Counted from the stretch's first letter, positions 47,987 through 57,669 are shown. The stretch is 64,000 nucleotides of DNA from Paenibacillus sp. JZ16 (GCF_015326965.1 NZ_CP017659.1:6204001-6268000); one strand, 5' to 3'. Translations and numbers: made by a program. Notes: generated from the sequence alone by a model not told the origin.

Positions 47987-48892
47987 ATGGACATCAAAAC
48001 TTCAGTTAAGAACCGAAGAGAAGCCCGCATTCGCGAGCTGCTGGAAGGAGCGTCACCGGCGCCGCATGATACGTCGTCATGGGGGCCCGTTCCCGAGAAA
48101 AAGCCTGCCCATCCCAATCTTCACAAGACAGGCTTTATACAGGATCACAGGGCGAACCCATCCCCGCTTCTTGCAGAGAGTGAACCGGATCCCGAGCGGC
48201 TTTGGAAGCAAGGGCACCGCGGTTGGTATGGTGAGCTGGATCCCGGTGATCCAGGGGAACCGCCAAGAAAAGCTTCGTTTCTGTCGGGCTTAGTGCGCCG
48301 TATCATCGTCAGTGCGCTGGTGTTTGGATTGGCATGGGGGGTATTTTCGTTTCAGCACCCGTGGGCTCTTCGTACGCAAGCTTTTATCGTTGAGGGACTG
48401 AGCCATGAGATGGATTTTCAGGCAGCGCAGGTATGGTACGAGGAGCATTTTGGAAGCGCGCCTTCCTTCATTCCGATTTTTGGACAAACCGACGAGCACT
48501 CGACGAAGGTGAATGCCGGGACTTCTTTAGTTCCTCCGCTTTCCGGAAAGGTGGTCCAATCCTTTGCGGTGGATCTGAAAGGCATTGTTTTGGAAGCCGG
48601 AGGGGGTTCTTTAGCAGACAGGGCGGTTAAGAGTATAGAGACCGGACGCGTGCTTGAGGTTAAAGAACATCCTGAGAATGGGATCAGCATTCTCATACAG
48701 CATACAGGAGAGAGAACGGCGATATACAGCAGATTGGCAGAAACGGGACTTAAGGTAAACGATTGGGTCCAAGGTGGAGATATTGTTGGCACATTGGCGT
48801 CTTCAGGCGCAGGCAGCCCGCCCTCCCTTTATTTCGAACTGAAAGAGGGGGATCGAGGTATCGATCCGGCGGAAGTGATTCCGTTTGATTAA
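47987..48892 (+). CDS. spoIVFA: SpoIVFA-like membrane protein with degenerate LytM (M23) domain
   Basis: 301 residues: a basic N-terminal ~90 residues, one membrane helix (about 98-118, IIVSALVFGLAWGVFSF) and an external C-terminal LytM-type fold (about 190-298). The zinc ligands of active M23 enzymes are missing. FAVDLKGIVLEAG stands where H-x-G-x-D is expected, and SLYFELKEG replaces the H-x-H/HFE motif. This fits SpoIVFA, which holds SpoIVFB inactive and does not itself cut. GGGGGAAAG precedes the ATG. It overlaps spoIVFB by 8 bp. Confidence 0.88.
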   Translation: MDIKTSVKNRREARIRELLEGASPAPHDTSSWGPVPEKKPAHPNLHKTGFIQDHRANPSPLLAESEPDPERLWKQGHRGWYGELDPGDPGEPPRKASFLSGLVRRIIVSALVFGLAWGVFSFQHPWALRTQAFIVEGLSHEMDFQAAQVWYEEHFGSAPSFIPIFGQTDEHSTKVNAGTSLVPPLSGKVVQSFAVDLKGIVLEAGGGSLADRAVKSIETGRVLEVKEHPENGISILIQHTGERTAIYSRLAETGLKVNDWVQGGDIVGTLASSGAGSPPSLYFELKEGDRGIDPAEVIPFD

Positions 48893-49748
48893 GTTTAAGG
48901 GAACGGTATTGTCGCTGCATCCTCTCTTTGTTATTGTCATGCTGGCCTCCGTATTCACCGGTCGCTTTTTGGAATTGCTGACCCTGTTTATTATCGTGTT
49001 TATTCATGAATTGGGACACGCCGCCGCAGCGGCAGCGATGGGGTTCAAGGTACGAGCCATTCAGATGCTGCCGTTCGGCGGCGTTGCTGTCATAGAAGAT
49101 GACGGCAGGATGACTGCAATGAAGGAAATCATCATTGCGCTTGCGGGTCCGCTGCAAAATGTCATCATGATTGGAATTACCCTGATGGGCAGATGGGCGG
49201 GATGGGGAGACGAGCAGCTGTTGTCTTATATCATTCAGGGGAATCTCATCATCGCGCTGTTTAACCTTCTCCCGATTCTTCCGCTGGATGGCGGCAAAGT
49301 GCTGCAAGCCGTCATCAGTTTGCTCGCCCCATATCATGCGACCTTGTTGTGGGCTTCCCGCGCTGGCATATTGTGCAGCTTGATCATGATCGGATATGGC
49401 TTGCAGCCGTTATTTTCCGGCGGCGGTATTCGTTTAAATGTACTGATGATCGGCCTCTTTTTAGCGTATTCCAATTTTGAAGACTATCGGAATGTGCATT
49501 ACCGGTTTTTAAGATTTTTGGTCAATCGGAGCGAGATTTATGAACGAAATTTGGATGGACTCGGTCCTGCGCAGCCAATCGTTGCAGATTCTTCGAAACC
49601 TTTGGATGATATTATGCGTCTATTTAAACGAGAGAAGTATCATCTGATTTATGTCATGAGCGGACGAGGCAGCCTGCTTGCCGTCGTTCCGGAGCAGCAT
49701 GTGATTTCTTCTTATTTTGCATCAAATGGTCCGCCCTGGTATGCGTAA
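48885..49748 (+). CDS. spoIVFB: SpoIVFB-like intramembrane M50 metalloprotease
   Basis: Processes pro-sigma-K in the mother cell. It has 287 residues and about six membrane helices. The zinc motif HELGH is in FIHELGHAAAAAAMG, and the third ligand region is NLLPILPLDGGKVLQ. The C-terminal CBS-like domain (LDDIMRLFKREKYHLIYVMS) senses ATP in the B. subtilis enzyme. The TTG at 48885 overlaps the spoIVFA end, so the two are coupled. Confidence 0.93.
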   Translation: MIKFKGTVLSLHPLFVIVMLASVFTGRFLELLTLFIIVFIHELGHAAAAAAMGFKVRAIQMLPFGGVAVIEDDGRMTAMKEIIIALAGPLQNVIMIGITLMGRWAGWGDEQLLSYIIQGNLIIALFNLLPILPLDGGKVLQAVISLLAPYHATLLWASRAGILCSLIMIGYGLQPLFSGGGIRLNVLMIGLFLAYSNFEDYRNVHYRFLRFLVNRSEIYERNLDGLGPAQPIVADSSKPLDDIMRLFKREKYHLIYVMSGRGSLLAVVPEQHVISSYFASNGPPWYA

Positions 49749-49865
49749 ATCGTAAACACCATGAGGAAGACGCAGGGCGGGCCATGATTCTTTATCCATT
49801 CATATCATCTGAGATTGTGTTAGGATAAAAAATAGAATATCGTCTTCCATTTGAGGGGTGAAGCC

Positions 49866-51101
49866 ATGAGGCAAATGATAGTTCATTGTGAACATGAGAC
49901 CATTCAGATGGCCCTCATCGAAGATGGGAGGTTAGCAGAATTCGCCGTTGAGCGGAGTTGTGAGCAAAGTGTAGTCGGCAGTTTTTATAAGGGCAGGGTC
50001 GTAAATGTGCTGCCGGGGATGCAGGCGGCTTTTGTAGATATCGGGCTGAAAAAGAATGCATTTTTATATATTGATGATGTGCTCCATCCTCATTTAGAGA
50101 AGCAGCCCAAGCAGAAGCCTTCCATTTCGGAGCTGCTAACGGTAGGCCAGGAATTGATCGTGCAGGTGATGAAGGAACCGAGAGGCGGCAAGGGGGCGCG
50201 GGTCACTACCCATTTTTCGCTGCCTGGCAGATGCATGGTGTACATGCCTACTGCGGATTATGTTGCCGTCTCCAAGAAAATTGGACGTGATGCGGAGAGA
50301 GCAAGGCTGAAGAGTATCGGCGAGCAGCTTCGCACGGATGAAGAGGGGATCATTATCCGGACGGTATCAGAGGACGAGCCTCTGGAATTCCTTAAGGGAG
50401 ATCTTGAGTATCTGCGAAAAGAGTGGGCGCGAATTCTCGACAAGGCCGAGCTTTCTTCTGCTCCGGCGCTGCTTCATCGCGATTTAGGTCTGCTGCAGCG
50501 TTTTCTCCGCGATGCCTTTGACCCGCTTCATGATGAACTTGTGATCGACAGCAGGCTTAAAGGCGAGGAGACCAAAAGCTATCTGAAGGAAACCGTCCCT
50601 GGTATGGAGCCTAAGGTTACATATTACTCGGAAGGAAGTCCGATTTTTCAAGCTTATGGGTTGGACGAGCAGATGAGAGCTGGCTTTGCAAGGAAAATCA
50701 CGCTTCCGGAAGGTGTGACCATCGTTGTTGATCAGACGGAAGCCATGACCATCATGGATGTCAACACAGCCAAATATATCGGTGGCGATAATTTCGAGGA
50801 AACGGTGCTGAAGACGAATCTTCTGGCGGCGAAGCAGATTGCAAGAATTTTGCGGCTCTGGGATATCGGAGGCATTATCATCGTTGATTTCATCGATATG
50901 GATCGTGAAGAGCACCGGGAGCAGGTTGTTTCTGCCATGGAGGCTGTAATGCGCAAGGACCGCACCAAAAGCTTTGTGGTGGGCTGGACCAAGCTGGGAC
51001 TGCTGGAAATGACCCGCAAAAAAGCCAGGGAAAGCTCTTCGCTCCCATTTGCCAAGCCTTGCGGGGCTTGCGGGGGCAGAGGTTTTGTTATCGAACAATG
51101 A
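49866..51101 (+). CDS. Rne/Rng family endoribonuclease (RNase G-like)
   Basis: The ATG of MRQMIVHCEHE follows GAGGGGTGAAG and gives 411 residues. An S1 domain (about 35-115, GSFYKGRVVNVLPGMQAAFVD) is followed by the DNase I-like catalytic part. Metal-binding aspartates lie in MDVNTAKYIG and IIIVDFIDMDREEH. A zinc-link type CGACGGRGFV closes the protein. It cuts 5'-monophosphorylated RNA in the family. It sits upstream of rplU, as rng-type genes often do. B. subtilis lacks this enzyme. Confidence 0.93.
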   Translation: MRQMIVHCEHETIQMALIEDGRLAEFAVERSCEQSVVGSFYKGRVVNVLPGMQAAFVDIGLKKNAFLYIDDVLHPHLEKQPKQKPSISELLTVGQELIVQVMKEPRGGKGARVTTHFSLPGRCMVYMPTADYVAVSKKIGRDAERARLKSIGEQLRTDEEGIIIRTVSEDEPLEFLKGDLEYLRKEWARILDKAELSSAPALLHRDLGLLQRFLRDAFDPLHDELVIDSRLKGEETKSYLKETVPGMEPKVTYYSEGSPIFQAYGLDEQMRAGFARKITLPEGVTIVVDQTEAMTIMDVNTAKYIGGDNFEETVLKTNLLAAKQIARILRLWDIGGIIIVDFIDMDREEHREQVVSAMEAVMRKDRTKSFVVGWTKLGLLEMTRKKARESSSLPFAKPCGACGGRGFVIEQ

Positions 51102-51103
51102 TG

Positions 51104-51132
51104 TTGACGGTGAACATGGATTATGATATTAT
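51104..51132 (+). promoter_or_regulatory. Sigma-A promoter of rplU-prp-rpmA
   Basis: TTGACG (51104-51109), 17-bp spacer, TATTAT (51127-51132), starting right after the RNase gene stop. Confidence 0.8.
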
Positions 51133-51139
51133 CGTTAGG

Positions 51140-51255
51140 TATGTGTCTAGTGATGGTTTGCTGCACATGCTGTAACCGCTCCGGTTGGGTTAGCAAGGAC
51201 GTTCCTGCTTTAGGACGGACACCTTATACTAGGCGAGTCTGAGACATAGGGAGGT
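51140..51255 (+). promoter_or_regulatory. Ribosomal protein L21 leader (5' UTR)
   Basis: About 130 nt of untranslated leader precede rplU. It contains paired segments such as GGTTTGCT/AGCAAG and GGACG-TTCCTGCTTTA-GGACG and ends in AGGGAGGTG. Low-GC Gram-positives carry a conserved L21 leader at this place, thought to be an autoregulatory binding site. I assign it by position and structure, not by alignment. Confidence 0.6.
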
Positions 51256-51263
51256 GCAAGCAA

Positions 51264-51575
51264 ATGTACGCTATTATCGAAACAGGTGGTAAACAATACA
51301 AAGTTCAAGAGGGCGACGTATTGTTCATCGAGAAGCTGACTGCAGGTGACGGCGAGAGCGTGACTTTCGACCGTGTACTGGCCGTATCCAAAGAGGACGG
51401 GTTGGTAACAGGTACGCCGGTTGTTTCCGGTGCGACTGTAACTGCAAAGGTAGAGAAGCACGGTAAAGGCCGTAAGGTCGTTGTATACAAATACAAGCCG
51501 AAGAAGAACTACCACAAGAAGCAAGGTCATCGTCAACCTTACACTAAAGTAACCATCGAGAAAATCCAGGCGTAA
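51264..51575 (+). CDS. rplU: 50S ribosomal protein L21
   Basis: 103 residues with the family opening [17 protein letters not shown], the loop [18 protein letters not shown] and the C-terminal signature [28 protein letters not shown] precedes the ATG. It heads the rplU-prp-rpmA operon. Confidence 0.99.
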   Translation: MYAIIETGGKQYKVQEGDVLFIEKLTAGDGESVTFDRVLAVSKEDGLVTGTPVVSGATVTAKVEKHGKGRKVVVYKYKPKKNYHKKQGHRQPYTKVTIEKIQA

Positions 51576-51588
51576 GTAGGTGCGGTAA

Positions 51589-51921
51589 TTGATTACTGTA
51601 CAAGTACTGCGCGGGGGAGATGGACGGATCCATAGCTTTAAGGTAACGGGGCACGCGGGATATGCCAATCCTGGAGAAGATATTGTATGTGCTGGAGTTT
51701 CCAGCATTACAGTGGGAACGGTCAATTCCATTGAAGCGTTAACCGGAACTGTTATGGAGACCCAGATGAAGGGCGGCTTTCTTAGTGCGAATCTTCCGCC
51801 GACGGCAAACGACTCCGTCTCGGGACAAGTTCAACTGCTTCTCGAATCCATGGTTGTTATGTTACAGGGAATTGCCGATTCATACGGCAAGTATATAAGA
51901 ATACAGGAATTGACTACTTGA
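51589..51921 (+). CDS. prp: Ribosomal-processing cysteine protease Prp (YsxB)
   Basis: The 110-residue protease removes the N-terminal extension of L27 in Bacillota. The catalytic His and Cys are in [18 protein letters not shown]. The start is a TTG (51589) after TAGGTGCGG. The gene lies between rplU and rpmA in the classic arrangement. The matching substrate site is visible in the next gene. Confidence 0.94.
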   Translation: MITVQVLRGGDGRIHSFKVTGHAGYANPGEDIVCAGVSSITVGTVNSIEALTGTVMETQMKGGFLSANLPPTANDSVSGQVQLLLESMVVMLQGIADSYGKYIRIQELTT

Positions 51922-51938
51922 AGAAGGAGGTAGACAAC

Positions 51939-52250
51939 ATGTTGAAATTGGATCTTCAGTTATTCGCATCGAAAAAAGGTGTAGGTTCCACAAAGAACGG
52001 TCGCGATAGCGAATCGAAACGTCTTGGTGTGAAACGTGCAGACGGTCAAGCAGTGACTGGCGGCAGCATCTTGGTTCGCCAACGCGGAACGAAAATTCAT
52101 CCAGGCACGAACGTAGGTATCGGTAAAGACGATACTTTGTTTGCGAAAGTTGACGGCGTTGTGAAATTTGAACGTTGGGGTCGTGATCGCAAGAAAGTGA
52201 GCGTCTACCCGGTTGATGTCGCTCCAGTAGCGGCTGCAGTAGAAGCTTAA
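51939..52250 (+). CDS. rpmA: 50S ribosomal protein L27 with Prp-cleaved N-terminal extension
   Basis: The ATG of [16 protein letters not shown] follows GAAGGAGGT and gives 103 residues. The motif [11 protein letters not shown] is the Prp site, with cleavage after Phe exposing the N-terminus that reaches the peptidyl transferase centre. [16 protein letters not shown] is typical L27. Confidence 0.98.
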   Translation: MLKLDLQLFASKKGVGSTKNGRDSESKRLGVKRADGQAVTGGSILVRQRGTKIHPGTNVGIGKDDTLFAKVDGVVKFERWGRDRKKVSVYPVDVAPVAAAVEA

Positions 52251-52273
52251 TCGTTTCTTATGCTGCATACAGA

Positions 52274-52311
52274 AGAAGCCTTTCGGCATCGTTGCCGGGG
52301 CTTCTTTTTTT
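52274..52311 (+). terminator. Terminator of rplU-prp-rpmA
   Basis: AGAAGCC..CGGC / GCCG..GGCTTCT followed by T7. Confidence 0.9.
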
Positions 52312-52419
52312 GTAAATAACGCAAAGATCATCATCCAGGGGATGAACCGTCCTGAAGGTCTATGATATACTGGGATTTGGTGAATGTAACCAATTGCTGT
52401 TGAAAGACGAGGAGAAGCG

Positions 52420-53160
52420 ATGAAATCCTGGAAATGGATAGCAGCTGGGGCGGGGTTAACCTCCGTAATACCCGTAGCATGGATGGTATGGAAACCGACT
52501 TTGGCTGCAGGAGCAGTGTTAACGGTTTGGGCTGTCGCTGCGTCTGCCTGCGGGGCTTGGCTTGTCCGGAAATCGGAGGAGCGCAGGCAGCAAGCCATCA
52601 TTCGGAATGTGGAGCAGACGGCGATTCAGATGCTGAATCACCATCGTCATGATTGGATGAATGAGCTTCAAATTTTGTACGGCTACATTCAACTTGGAAA
52701 GCTTGATAAAACAGTGGGTTCTGTGGAAAGAATAAAGGACAGGATGGCGACGGAAAGCAGAATCTCTAAGCTGGGCATTCCTTCGCTGGTTTTTTATTTA
52801 CATTCATACCGTACGTACAGCAATAATCTGCAGCTCGACGTTGAAGTTGTGGACCAGGTGCAACTGGAAGACAAAGTATCGCCACAAACGGCGGAGTCTT
52901 TTACCGAAGCTATCATTCAAACGGTGAGAGCTTTTCAATTAAGCGGAAAAGCGTCTTGGGGGGATACCCGGCAATTAACATTAACATTTATGCAGCAAGA
53001 ACAAGAGCTGATGGTATGGGCACAAGGAGAAGGATCCTTTGGAGACCCGGACAGCTTGAAGCTTCAGATTGAACAATCCGTAAAAGGCGAAGGCATTCGG
53101 GTAGAACAAACGGAGCCGGGGGAGACCTCGTATCGTTTGTATTTGCCGTTTGTGACTTGA
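52420..53160 (+). CDS. spo0B: Spo0B-like sporulation phosphotransferase with N-terminal membrane segments
   Basis: 246 residues. The DHp-type motif [19 protein letters not shown] carries the phosphorylated His (His77, equivalent to B. subtilis His30). A kinase-like but ATP-inactive C-terminal domain follows. It relays phosphate from Spo0F to Spo0A. Two hydrophobic segments (about 5-24 and 27-48) precede it; B. subtilis Spo0B is soluble and about 50 residues shorter. GAGGAGAAG precedes the ATG. The position before obg is conserved. Confidence 0.9.
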   Translation: MKSWKWIAAGAGLTSVIPVAWMVWKPTLAAGAVLTVWAVAASACGAWLVRKSEERRQQAIIRNVEQTAIQMLNHHRHDWMNELQILYGYIQLGKLDKTVGSVERIKDRMATESRISKLGIPSLVFYLHSYRTYSNNLQLDVEVVDQVQLEDKVSPQTAESFTEAIIQTVRAFQLSGKASWGDTRQLTLTFMQQEQELMVWAQGEGSFGDPDSLKLQIEQSVKGEGIRVEQTEPGETSYRLYLPFVT

Positions 53161-53173
53161 GGAAGGTGATTTC

Positions 53174-54484
53174 ATGTTTGTAGATAAGGCAAAAGTATAT
53201 GTAAAAGGCGGAGACGGCGGCGATGGTCTCATTGCGTTCCGTCGAGAGAAATACGTTCCTGAAGGCGGACCTGCCGGCGGAGACGGCGGTAAGGGCGGCG
53301 ACGTGATTTTCCGGGTGGACGAAGGACTGCGCACGTTGATGGATTTCCGTTACCAGAAGCATTTTAAGGCCAAGCGCGGGGAAAAAGGCCGCAATAAAAG
53401 TCAGCATGGGGCCAATGCGGATAGCATGATTGTCCGTATCCCGCCGGGTACCATCTTAACGGATGACGATACCGGTGAGGTGATTGGCGATTTGACCCGA
53501 CACGGTCAACAGGTTGTTGTTGCCAGAGGAGGCCGTGGAGGGCGAGGAAATATCCGCTTTGCTACCCCGAACAATCCGGCGCCTGAGCTTGCCGAGAACG
53601 GCGAGGAAGGCGAAGAGCGTTACGTAACCATGGAACTTAAAGTGATGGCTGATGTAGGTCTCGTCGGGTTCCCGAGTGTAGGCAAATCAACCTTGTTGTC
53701 CGTTGTATCTGCGGCTCAGCCAAAGATCGGCGCATACCACTTTACGACCATAACGCCGAATTTGGGAGTTGTTGAGGTTGGAGACGGTCGCAATTTTGTT
53801 ATGGCTGACCTGCCTGGTCTGATTGAGGGTGCTCATGAAGGCGTGGGACTTGGTCATGAATTCCTCCGGCACGTGGAAAGAACACGCGTCATTGTCCATG
53901 TCGTGGATATGGCAGGCACGGAAGGAAGGGATCCGTTTGAGGACTGGGAAAAAATCAATGATGAAATCAGGCTCTACAACCCGGTTCTGGTCGAACGGCC
54001 GCAAATCGTAGCCGCTAATAAAATGGACATGCCGGAGGCCGAAGAGTATCTAGCGGCCTTCAAAGAGAAGCTGAAAGAGATTCGTCCGGACATCGAGGTC
54101 ATGCCAATCTCCTCGCTGACCCGTCAGGGTATTCAGGAACTTCTTTACCGCACGATCGATGTGCTGGAGAGCATTCCGGACGAGCCGGCCATTGAAGAAG
54201 TATCCGAGGTTTCCGAGCGCAAGGTTTATAAATTCAAAGCGCAGAACGACAACTCCTTCACCGTTACTAGGGATAATGAGATGTATGTTGTGCATAGCGA
54301 GCGAATTGAGCGGATGCTGAAACGGATGCAGATGAATTCGCATGATGCCATTCTGAAGCTTGCAAGAACGATGCGCCATATGGGCGTCGATGAAGAACTT
54401 CGGAAACGGGGCGCGACAGAAGGCACCATTGTACGAATTGGTGATTTCGAATTTGAATTTGTTGAAGGCAGCAGCTACTATTAA
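53174..54484 (+). CDS. obg: GTPase Obg/CgtA
   Basis: 436 residues in three parts. A glycine-rich Obg domain ([32 protein letters not shown]) is followed by the G domain ([27 protein letters not shown]) and the C-terminal OCT domain. It works in 50S assembly, stringent response and sporulation initiation. AGGAAGGTG precedes the ATG. It follows spo0B by 13 bp. Confidence 0.98.
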   Translation: MFVDKAKVYVKGGDGGDGLIAFRREKYVPEGGPAGGDGGKGGDVIFRVDEGLRTLMDFRYQKHFKAKRGEKGRNKSQHGANADSMIVRIPPGTILTDDDTGEVIGDLTRHGQQVVVARGGRGGRGNIRFATPNNPAPELAENGEEGEERYVTMELKVMADVGLVGFPSVGKSTLLSVVSAAQPKIGAYHFTTITPNLGVVEVGDGRNFVMADLPGLIEGAHEGVGLGHEFLRHVERTRVIVHVVDMAGTEGRDPFEDWEKINDEIRLYNPVLVERPQIVAANKMDMPEAEEYLAAFKEKLKEIRPDIEVMPISSLTRQGIQELLYRTIDVLESIPDEPAIEEVSEVSERKVYKFKAQNDNSFTVTRDNEMYVVHSERIERMLKRMQMNSHDAILKLARTMRHMGVDEELRKRGATEGTIVRIGDFEFEFVEGSSYY

Positions 54485-54508
54485 TGCGCAAAAAATACGT
54501 TCGTAAGA

Positions 54509-54555
54509 AAATACCGCAAGGTCTGTTTAACAGCAGGCTTGGCGGTATTTTTTTT
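54509..54555 (+). terminator. Terminator of spo0B-obg
   Basis: AAATACCGC.AAG (54509-54520) pairs with CTTGGCGGTATTT (54538-54550), followed by T5. The stretch 54556-54762 shows no gene; TTGCAT at 54661 and TATACA at 54686 form a weak promoter for the next operon. Confidence 0.8.
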
Positions 54556-54762
54556 ATGGAGGAAGTTGTGTCCCAGATATCACGTAAACATGCTCTGTGT
54601 TTTATGGCAACGGTTAGGAAGTTGTTCAGAGATATCCTTTTCCACTTAGGTTTCCAAATTTTGCATCCACATATCGGGTAAATCGTATACAATGGTAGTA
54701 CAATAGTCCTTTTCCATAGACTATCAGGATGGAAGGAACGGTGTATAAAGGAGAGTAGAACT

Positions 54763-56070
54763 ATGGCTATTATTGAAGTTGTAAAATACGAAGGACCGCC
54801 GGATGTGTTTGCCTGGCGTTATCCGAATCAGGAGTTAGGTACATGGACCCAACTTATTGTTCATGAGACACAGGAGGCCATCCTGTATAAGGGTGGTCAG
54901 GCCCTGGACTCCTTCGCGGCTGGGCGGCATACACTGAGTACGGCGAATATACCGATATTATCCAATGTGATCAATCTTCCATTCGGCGGGAAGTCTCCCT
55001 TTACGGCAGAAGTCTGGTTTGTGAACAAACTTCGTTCACTGGACGTGAAATGGGGGACCAGCTCGCCGATCCAGCTGCAAGATCCAAAATACAATATTAT
55101 CGTATCGGTCCGGGCTTTTGGCCAATTCGGCGTACAGATCAGCGATCCGCGAAAGTTTCTGGGGACCCTGGTTGGCACACTGCCGACTTTTGACCAAAGC
55201 ACACTGATTAAATATTATCGCGGCGTACTGATGTCCAATATTACGGAAATCATATCCTCCTATATCGTTCGCAAAAAAATCAGCGTTGTGGAGATCAATG
55301 CTTACATAGCGGAAATATCGAAGCATATCATGGAAGCGATTGCGCCTTCATTTGAAGAAATGGGGATCACCCTGCTGAATTTCTATGTGGACTCCATCAA
55401 CATCCCGGAGAATGACCCGGCAGCTGTTCGAATCAAGGAAGCGTTGGCAAAGAAAGCGGAGATGGACATCATCGGATATACCTATCATCAAGAAAGAACC
55501 TTTAATACGCTGGAGGGGGCGGCAAAGAATCAAGGCAGCCCGGCAGCGGTCATGGGAACCGGATTGGGCATGGGACTTGGGATGGTTGGTCCGATGTATG
55601 AGACCGTGGGGAAAATGTTTGAGGACTCAAAGGATCCAGGAAAGAACGAGCTCGATACCAAACAGAAAGCGTGTACCCAGTGCGGAACACTGAGCGCAGA
55701 AGAGGCGCGATTCTGTTCGGGATGCGGACAATCGCTTCAGGTGCAGGCTGAGGAGGAACTGGCGAGCACCGTTCAATGCAACGATTGCGGACAGCCACTG
55801 CCTCCCAATGCCAAGTTTTGTCTTCACTGCGGTGACCCGTACCATGCATGCCCTGAATGTGGCCATGACCACCCGGCCGGTGCCGTCGAATGTCCGGATT
55901 GCGGTGCAGCGCTTCCTATGCCTTGCAGGGCATGCGGTGAACTGGTGGATGCAAAAGCCAAGTTTTGCCCGCACTGCGGGTCAAGCCATGCGCTAACATG
56001 TCCTGGATGTCATCATGAGATCAAACCGGGCCAGAAGTTTTGCATGGAGTGCGGACATAAATTGATGTGA
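54763..56070 (+). CDS. YdjI-type SPFH-domain protein with five C-terminal zinc-ribbon units
   Basis: 435 residues. Residues 1-~235 are an SPFH/virion-core-like domain (MAIIEVVKYEGPPDVFAWRY, PFGGKSPFTAEVWFVNKLRS). A helical part with a glycine/methionine-rich stretch follows (about 265-280, MGTGLGMGLGMVGPMY). From about residue 300 there are ten CxxC pairs, forming five zinc ribbons (CTQCG/CSGCG, CNDCG/CLHCG, CPECG/CPDCG, CRACG/CPHCG, CPGCH/CMECG). B. subtilis YdjI is the closest family known to me; it belongs to the PspA-linked ydjFGHI operon. No pspA gene lies here. Membrane-surface scaffolding is inferred. AAAGGAGAG precedes the ATG. Confidence 0.88.
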   Translation: MAIIEVVKYEGPPDVFAWRYPNQELGTWTQLIVHETQEAILYKGGQALDSFAAGRHTLSTANIPILSNVINLPFGGKSPFTAEVWFVNKLRSLDVKWGTSSPIQLQDPKYNIIVSVRAFGQFGVQISDPRKFLGTLVGTLPTFDQSTLIKYYRGVLMSNITEIISSYIVRKKISVVEINAYIAEISKHIMEAIAPSFEEMGITLLNFYVDSINIPENDPAAVRIKEALAKKAEMDIIGYTYHQERTFNTLEGAAKNQGSPAAVMGTGLGMGLGMVGPMYETVGKMFEDSKDPGKNELDTKQKACTQCGTLSAEEARFCSGCGQSLQVQAEEELASTVQCNDCGQPLPPNAKFCLHCGDPYHACPECGHDHPAGAVECPDCGAALPMPCRACGELVDAKAKFCPHCGSSHALTCPGCHHEIKPGQKFCMECGHKLM

Positions 56071-56090
56071 AGTGAAAGTGAGGGAATAGA

Positions 56091-56849
56091 GTGAGTACAA
56101 GAACCACAAGTCGAAATGGATTATGGCTGGCTGCCGCGGTGCTTCCGGTCTTAACCATCCTTCTGTTCGGATTGATCGGAGGGATCGTTCAGCTGAATGC
56201 TTGGATATCGGGCATCGCTCTCGGATGCGCCGAGGCGGCCATTCTCGTCTTTATCGGTTTAGTTGTCCACCGGCGCAAAGCGGGTTCGCCAGGAGCTCCT
56301 TTTTATATTGCTTCAGGCGTCATTATAGGAGTCTATGCCATTTCCGTTTTGCTGGAGGTCATTCTGCTGGGGTATTTATTTAAGCTGCCTGAATCTTCTT
56401 ATTTTATGATTCATCTTATAACCTTCCTGGGGTTCTCGGTGGTTTTGGGACTGATAGCTCTGACGGGAAAATATGCAGGAGCTCATGAACGAAAGGAAAG
56501 TGATCATCTGGCGGTTCAGAAAGAGACGGTGGCCTGGATCGGGGGAATCCGAAGAAAACTAGGTGAGATGCCAGGAGAGAACATTCATTCGTTAGACCGG
56601 CAGATGGCCGAGCTGGAAGAAACGCTTCGTTATAGCGATCCTATCACGCATACCTCTTTATATGAAGTGGAGCATATGATCCAGCAAAAAATCGCATTGT
56701 TGGAGGACCAAGTGGCGCTGATCGGAGAGACGCAAGCAGAACAACGCGATGAGCTGGCAGAGCAAACCGTTCACATCATCCGCGATATCCTGAGAACGGT
56801 ACAGGATCGTAACACCGAACTTTTGAAGGCAAAAGCGGGATCGACCTAA
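56091..56849 (+). CDS. Four-helix membrane protein with C-terminal coiled coil
   Basis: 252 residues with a GTG start after GAGGGAATA, 20 bp after the SPFH gene. Four transmembrane segments lie at about 12-33, 37-58, 72-98 and 103-123. The cytoplasmic tail from about 140 is charged and helical with heptad leucines (MAELEETLRYSD, EVEHMIQQKIALLEDQVALI), ending in a second long helix. The layout resembles the membrane partners encoded with SPFH proteins (for example YdjH), but I cannot name a family. Likely cotranscribed partner of the SPFH protein. Confidence 0.7.
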   Translation: MSTRTTSRNGLWLAAAVLPVLTILLFGLIGGIVQLNAWISGIALGCAEAAILVFIGLVVHRRKAGSPGAPFYIASGVIIGVYAISVLLEVILLGYLFKLPESSYFMIHLITFLGFSVVLGLIALTGKYAGAHERKESDHLAVQKETVAWIGGIRRKLGEMPGENIHSLDRQMAELEETLRYSDPITHTSLYEVEHMIQQKIALLEDQVALIGETQAEQRDELAEQTVHIIRDILRTVQDRNTELLKAKAGST

Positions 56850-56873
56850 TGCAGATGATAGAGGGGATAGAAT

Positions 56874-57626
56874 ATGGGAGCGTCTGAACTGAAGCGCTTT
56901 AAACAGAAGTTCACGACCATGGATTATTTCATTATTGCGCTGGCGGTACTGTTTTTTCCGCTGGCCATTGTGCTGGCGGCTGTTCGGGTGCTTGTCACCC
57001 ATCGCCATAACCACTGTAAGGGAAGAAACAACCGGCTCTTCGGGTGGGTTCTGGTCATAACCTATGGAATCATTGAATTGCTTATGATCCTCGCGACGAT
57101 TGAAGATAAAGATGTCGACGGCCTCTATTCGGCTTCCATCGTATGGGGCGTTATTATACTGGTTCCAGCCATCATCATGCTGTTGATTGGCAAGAAAGAA
57201 GATAAGAAATTCAACCGTTTGCTGCAATTTTATTCGAATGCCATTATGCAAAGAGGGCTCGTCCAAATTGATCATATCGCTCGAGAGGCAAGGCAAAAGC
57301 CGGCCCATGCCGTCCGAGATATTACGTTCATGTTTGAACGGCATATGCTGCCTAATGGAAAGCTGGACAATGGAGTTGTCATCATCCCCTCCTTGCAGAG
57401 GAGACCCCAGTCTTCATTCCAAGGAGAATTTGTTTCACGCAGCGGACAGCGAGTGCAGTATTCACTAGGTCAAGTTGCGGCTGAACCAGCGGCAATAACC
57501 CGAAACGAAGCGGAGCCCGATCCTGGGCCGAAGTCTGTGGAATGCCCGGGCTGCGGGGCAAGGTCGGTCGTAACGCATTTGGAGAAAAAAGAATGTGAGT
57601 ATTGCGGTTCGGTGATTGTGGCTTAA
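56874..57626 (+). CDS. Membrane protein with winged-helix-like middle and C-terminal zinc ribbon, paralogue 1
   Basis: 250 residues. Membrane helices lie at about 17-40, 56-77 and 84-106. A basic helical segment then leads into a ~60-residue part (LVQIDHIAREARQKPAHAVR ... LPNGKLDNGVVII) that reads like a winged helix. A linker of ~50 residues precedes a CPGCGARSVV...ECEYCGSVIVA zinc ribbon. It is clearly paralogous to the next gene (DYFIIAL, FFPLA, GWVL, HAVRD, CEYCG). GATAGAGGGG precedes the ATG. Function unknown; the domains suggest a membrane-tethered binding protein in the SPFH complex. Confidence 0.75.
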   Translation: MGASELKRFKQKFTTMDYFIIALAVLFFPLAIVLAAVRVLVTHRHNHCKGRNNRLFGWVLVITYGIIELLMILATIEDKDVDGLYSASIVWGVIILVPAIIMLLIGKKEDKKFNRLLQFYSNAIMQRGLVQIDHIAREARQKPAHAVRDITFMFERHMLPNGKLDNGVVIIPSLQRRPQSSFQGEFVSRSGQRVQYSLGQVAAEPAAITRNEAEPDPGPKSVECPGCGARSVVTHLEKKECEYCGSVIVA

Positions 57627-57669
57627 CCCTAGTTATGCGTCCGATTAACAAAATTGAGGAGATCGTGGT

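Noticed and set aside
54484..54681. 65-codon open frame after obg
   Set aside because: It starts at the obg stop and reads straight through the terminator hairpin; Lys/Arg/Phe composition without a recognisable pattern.
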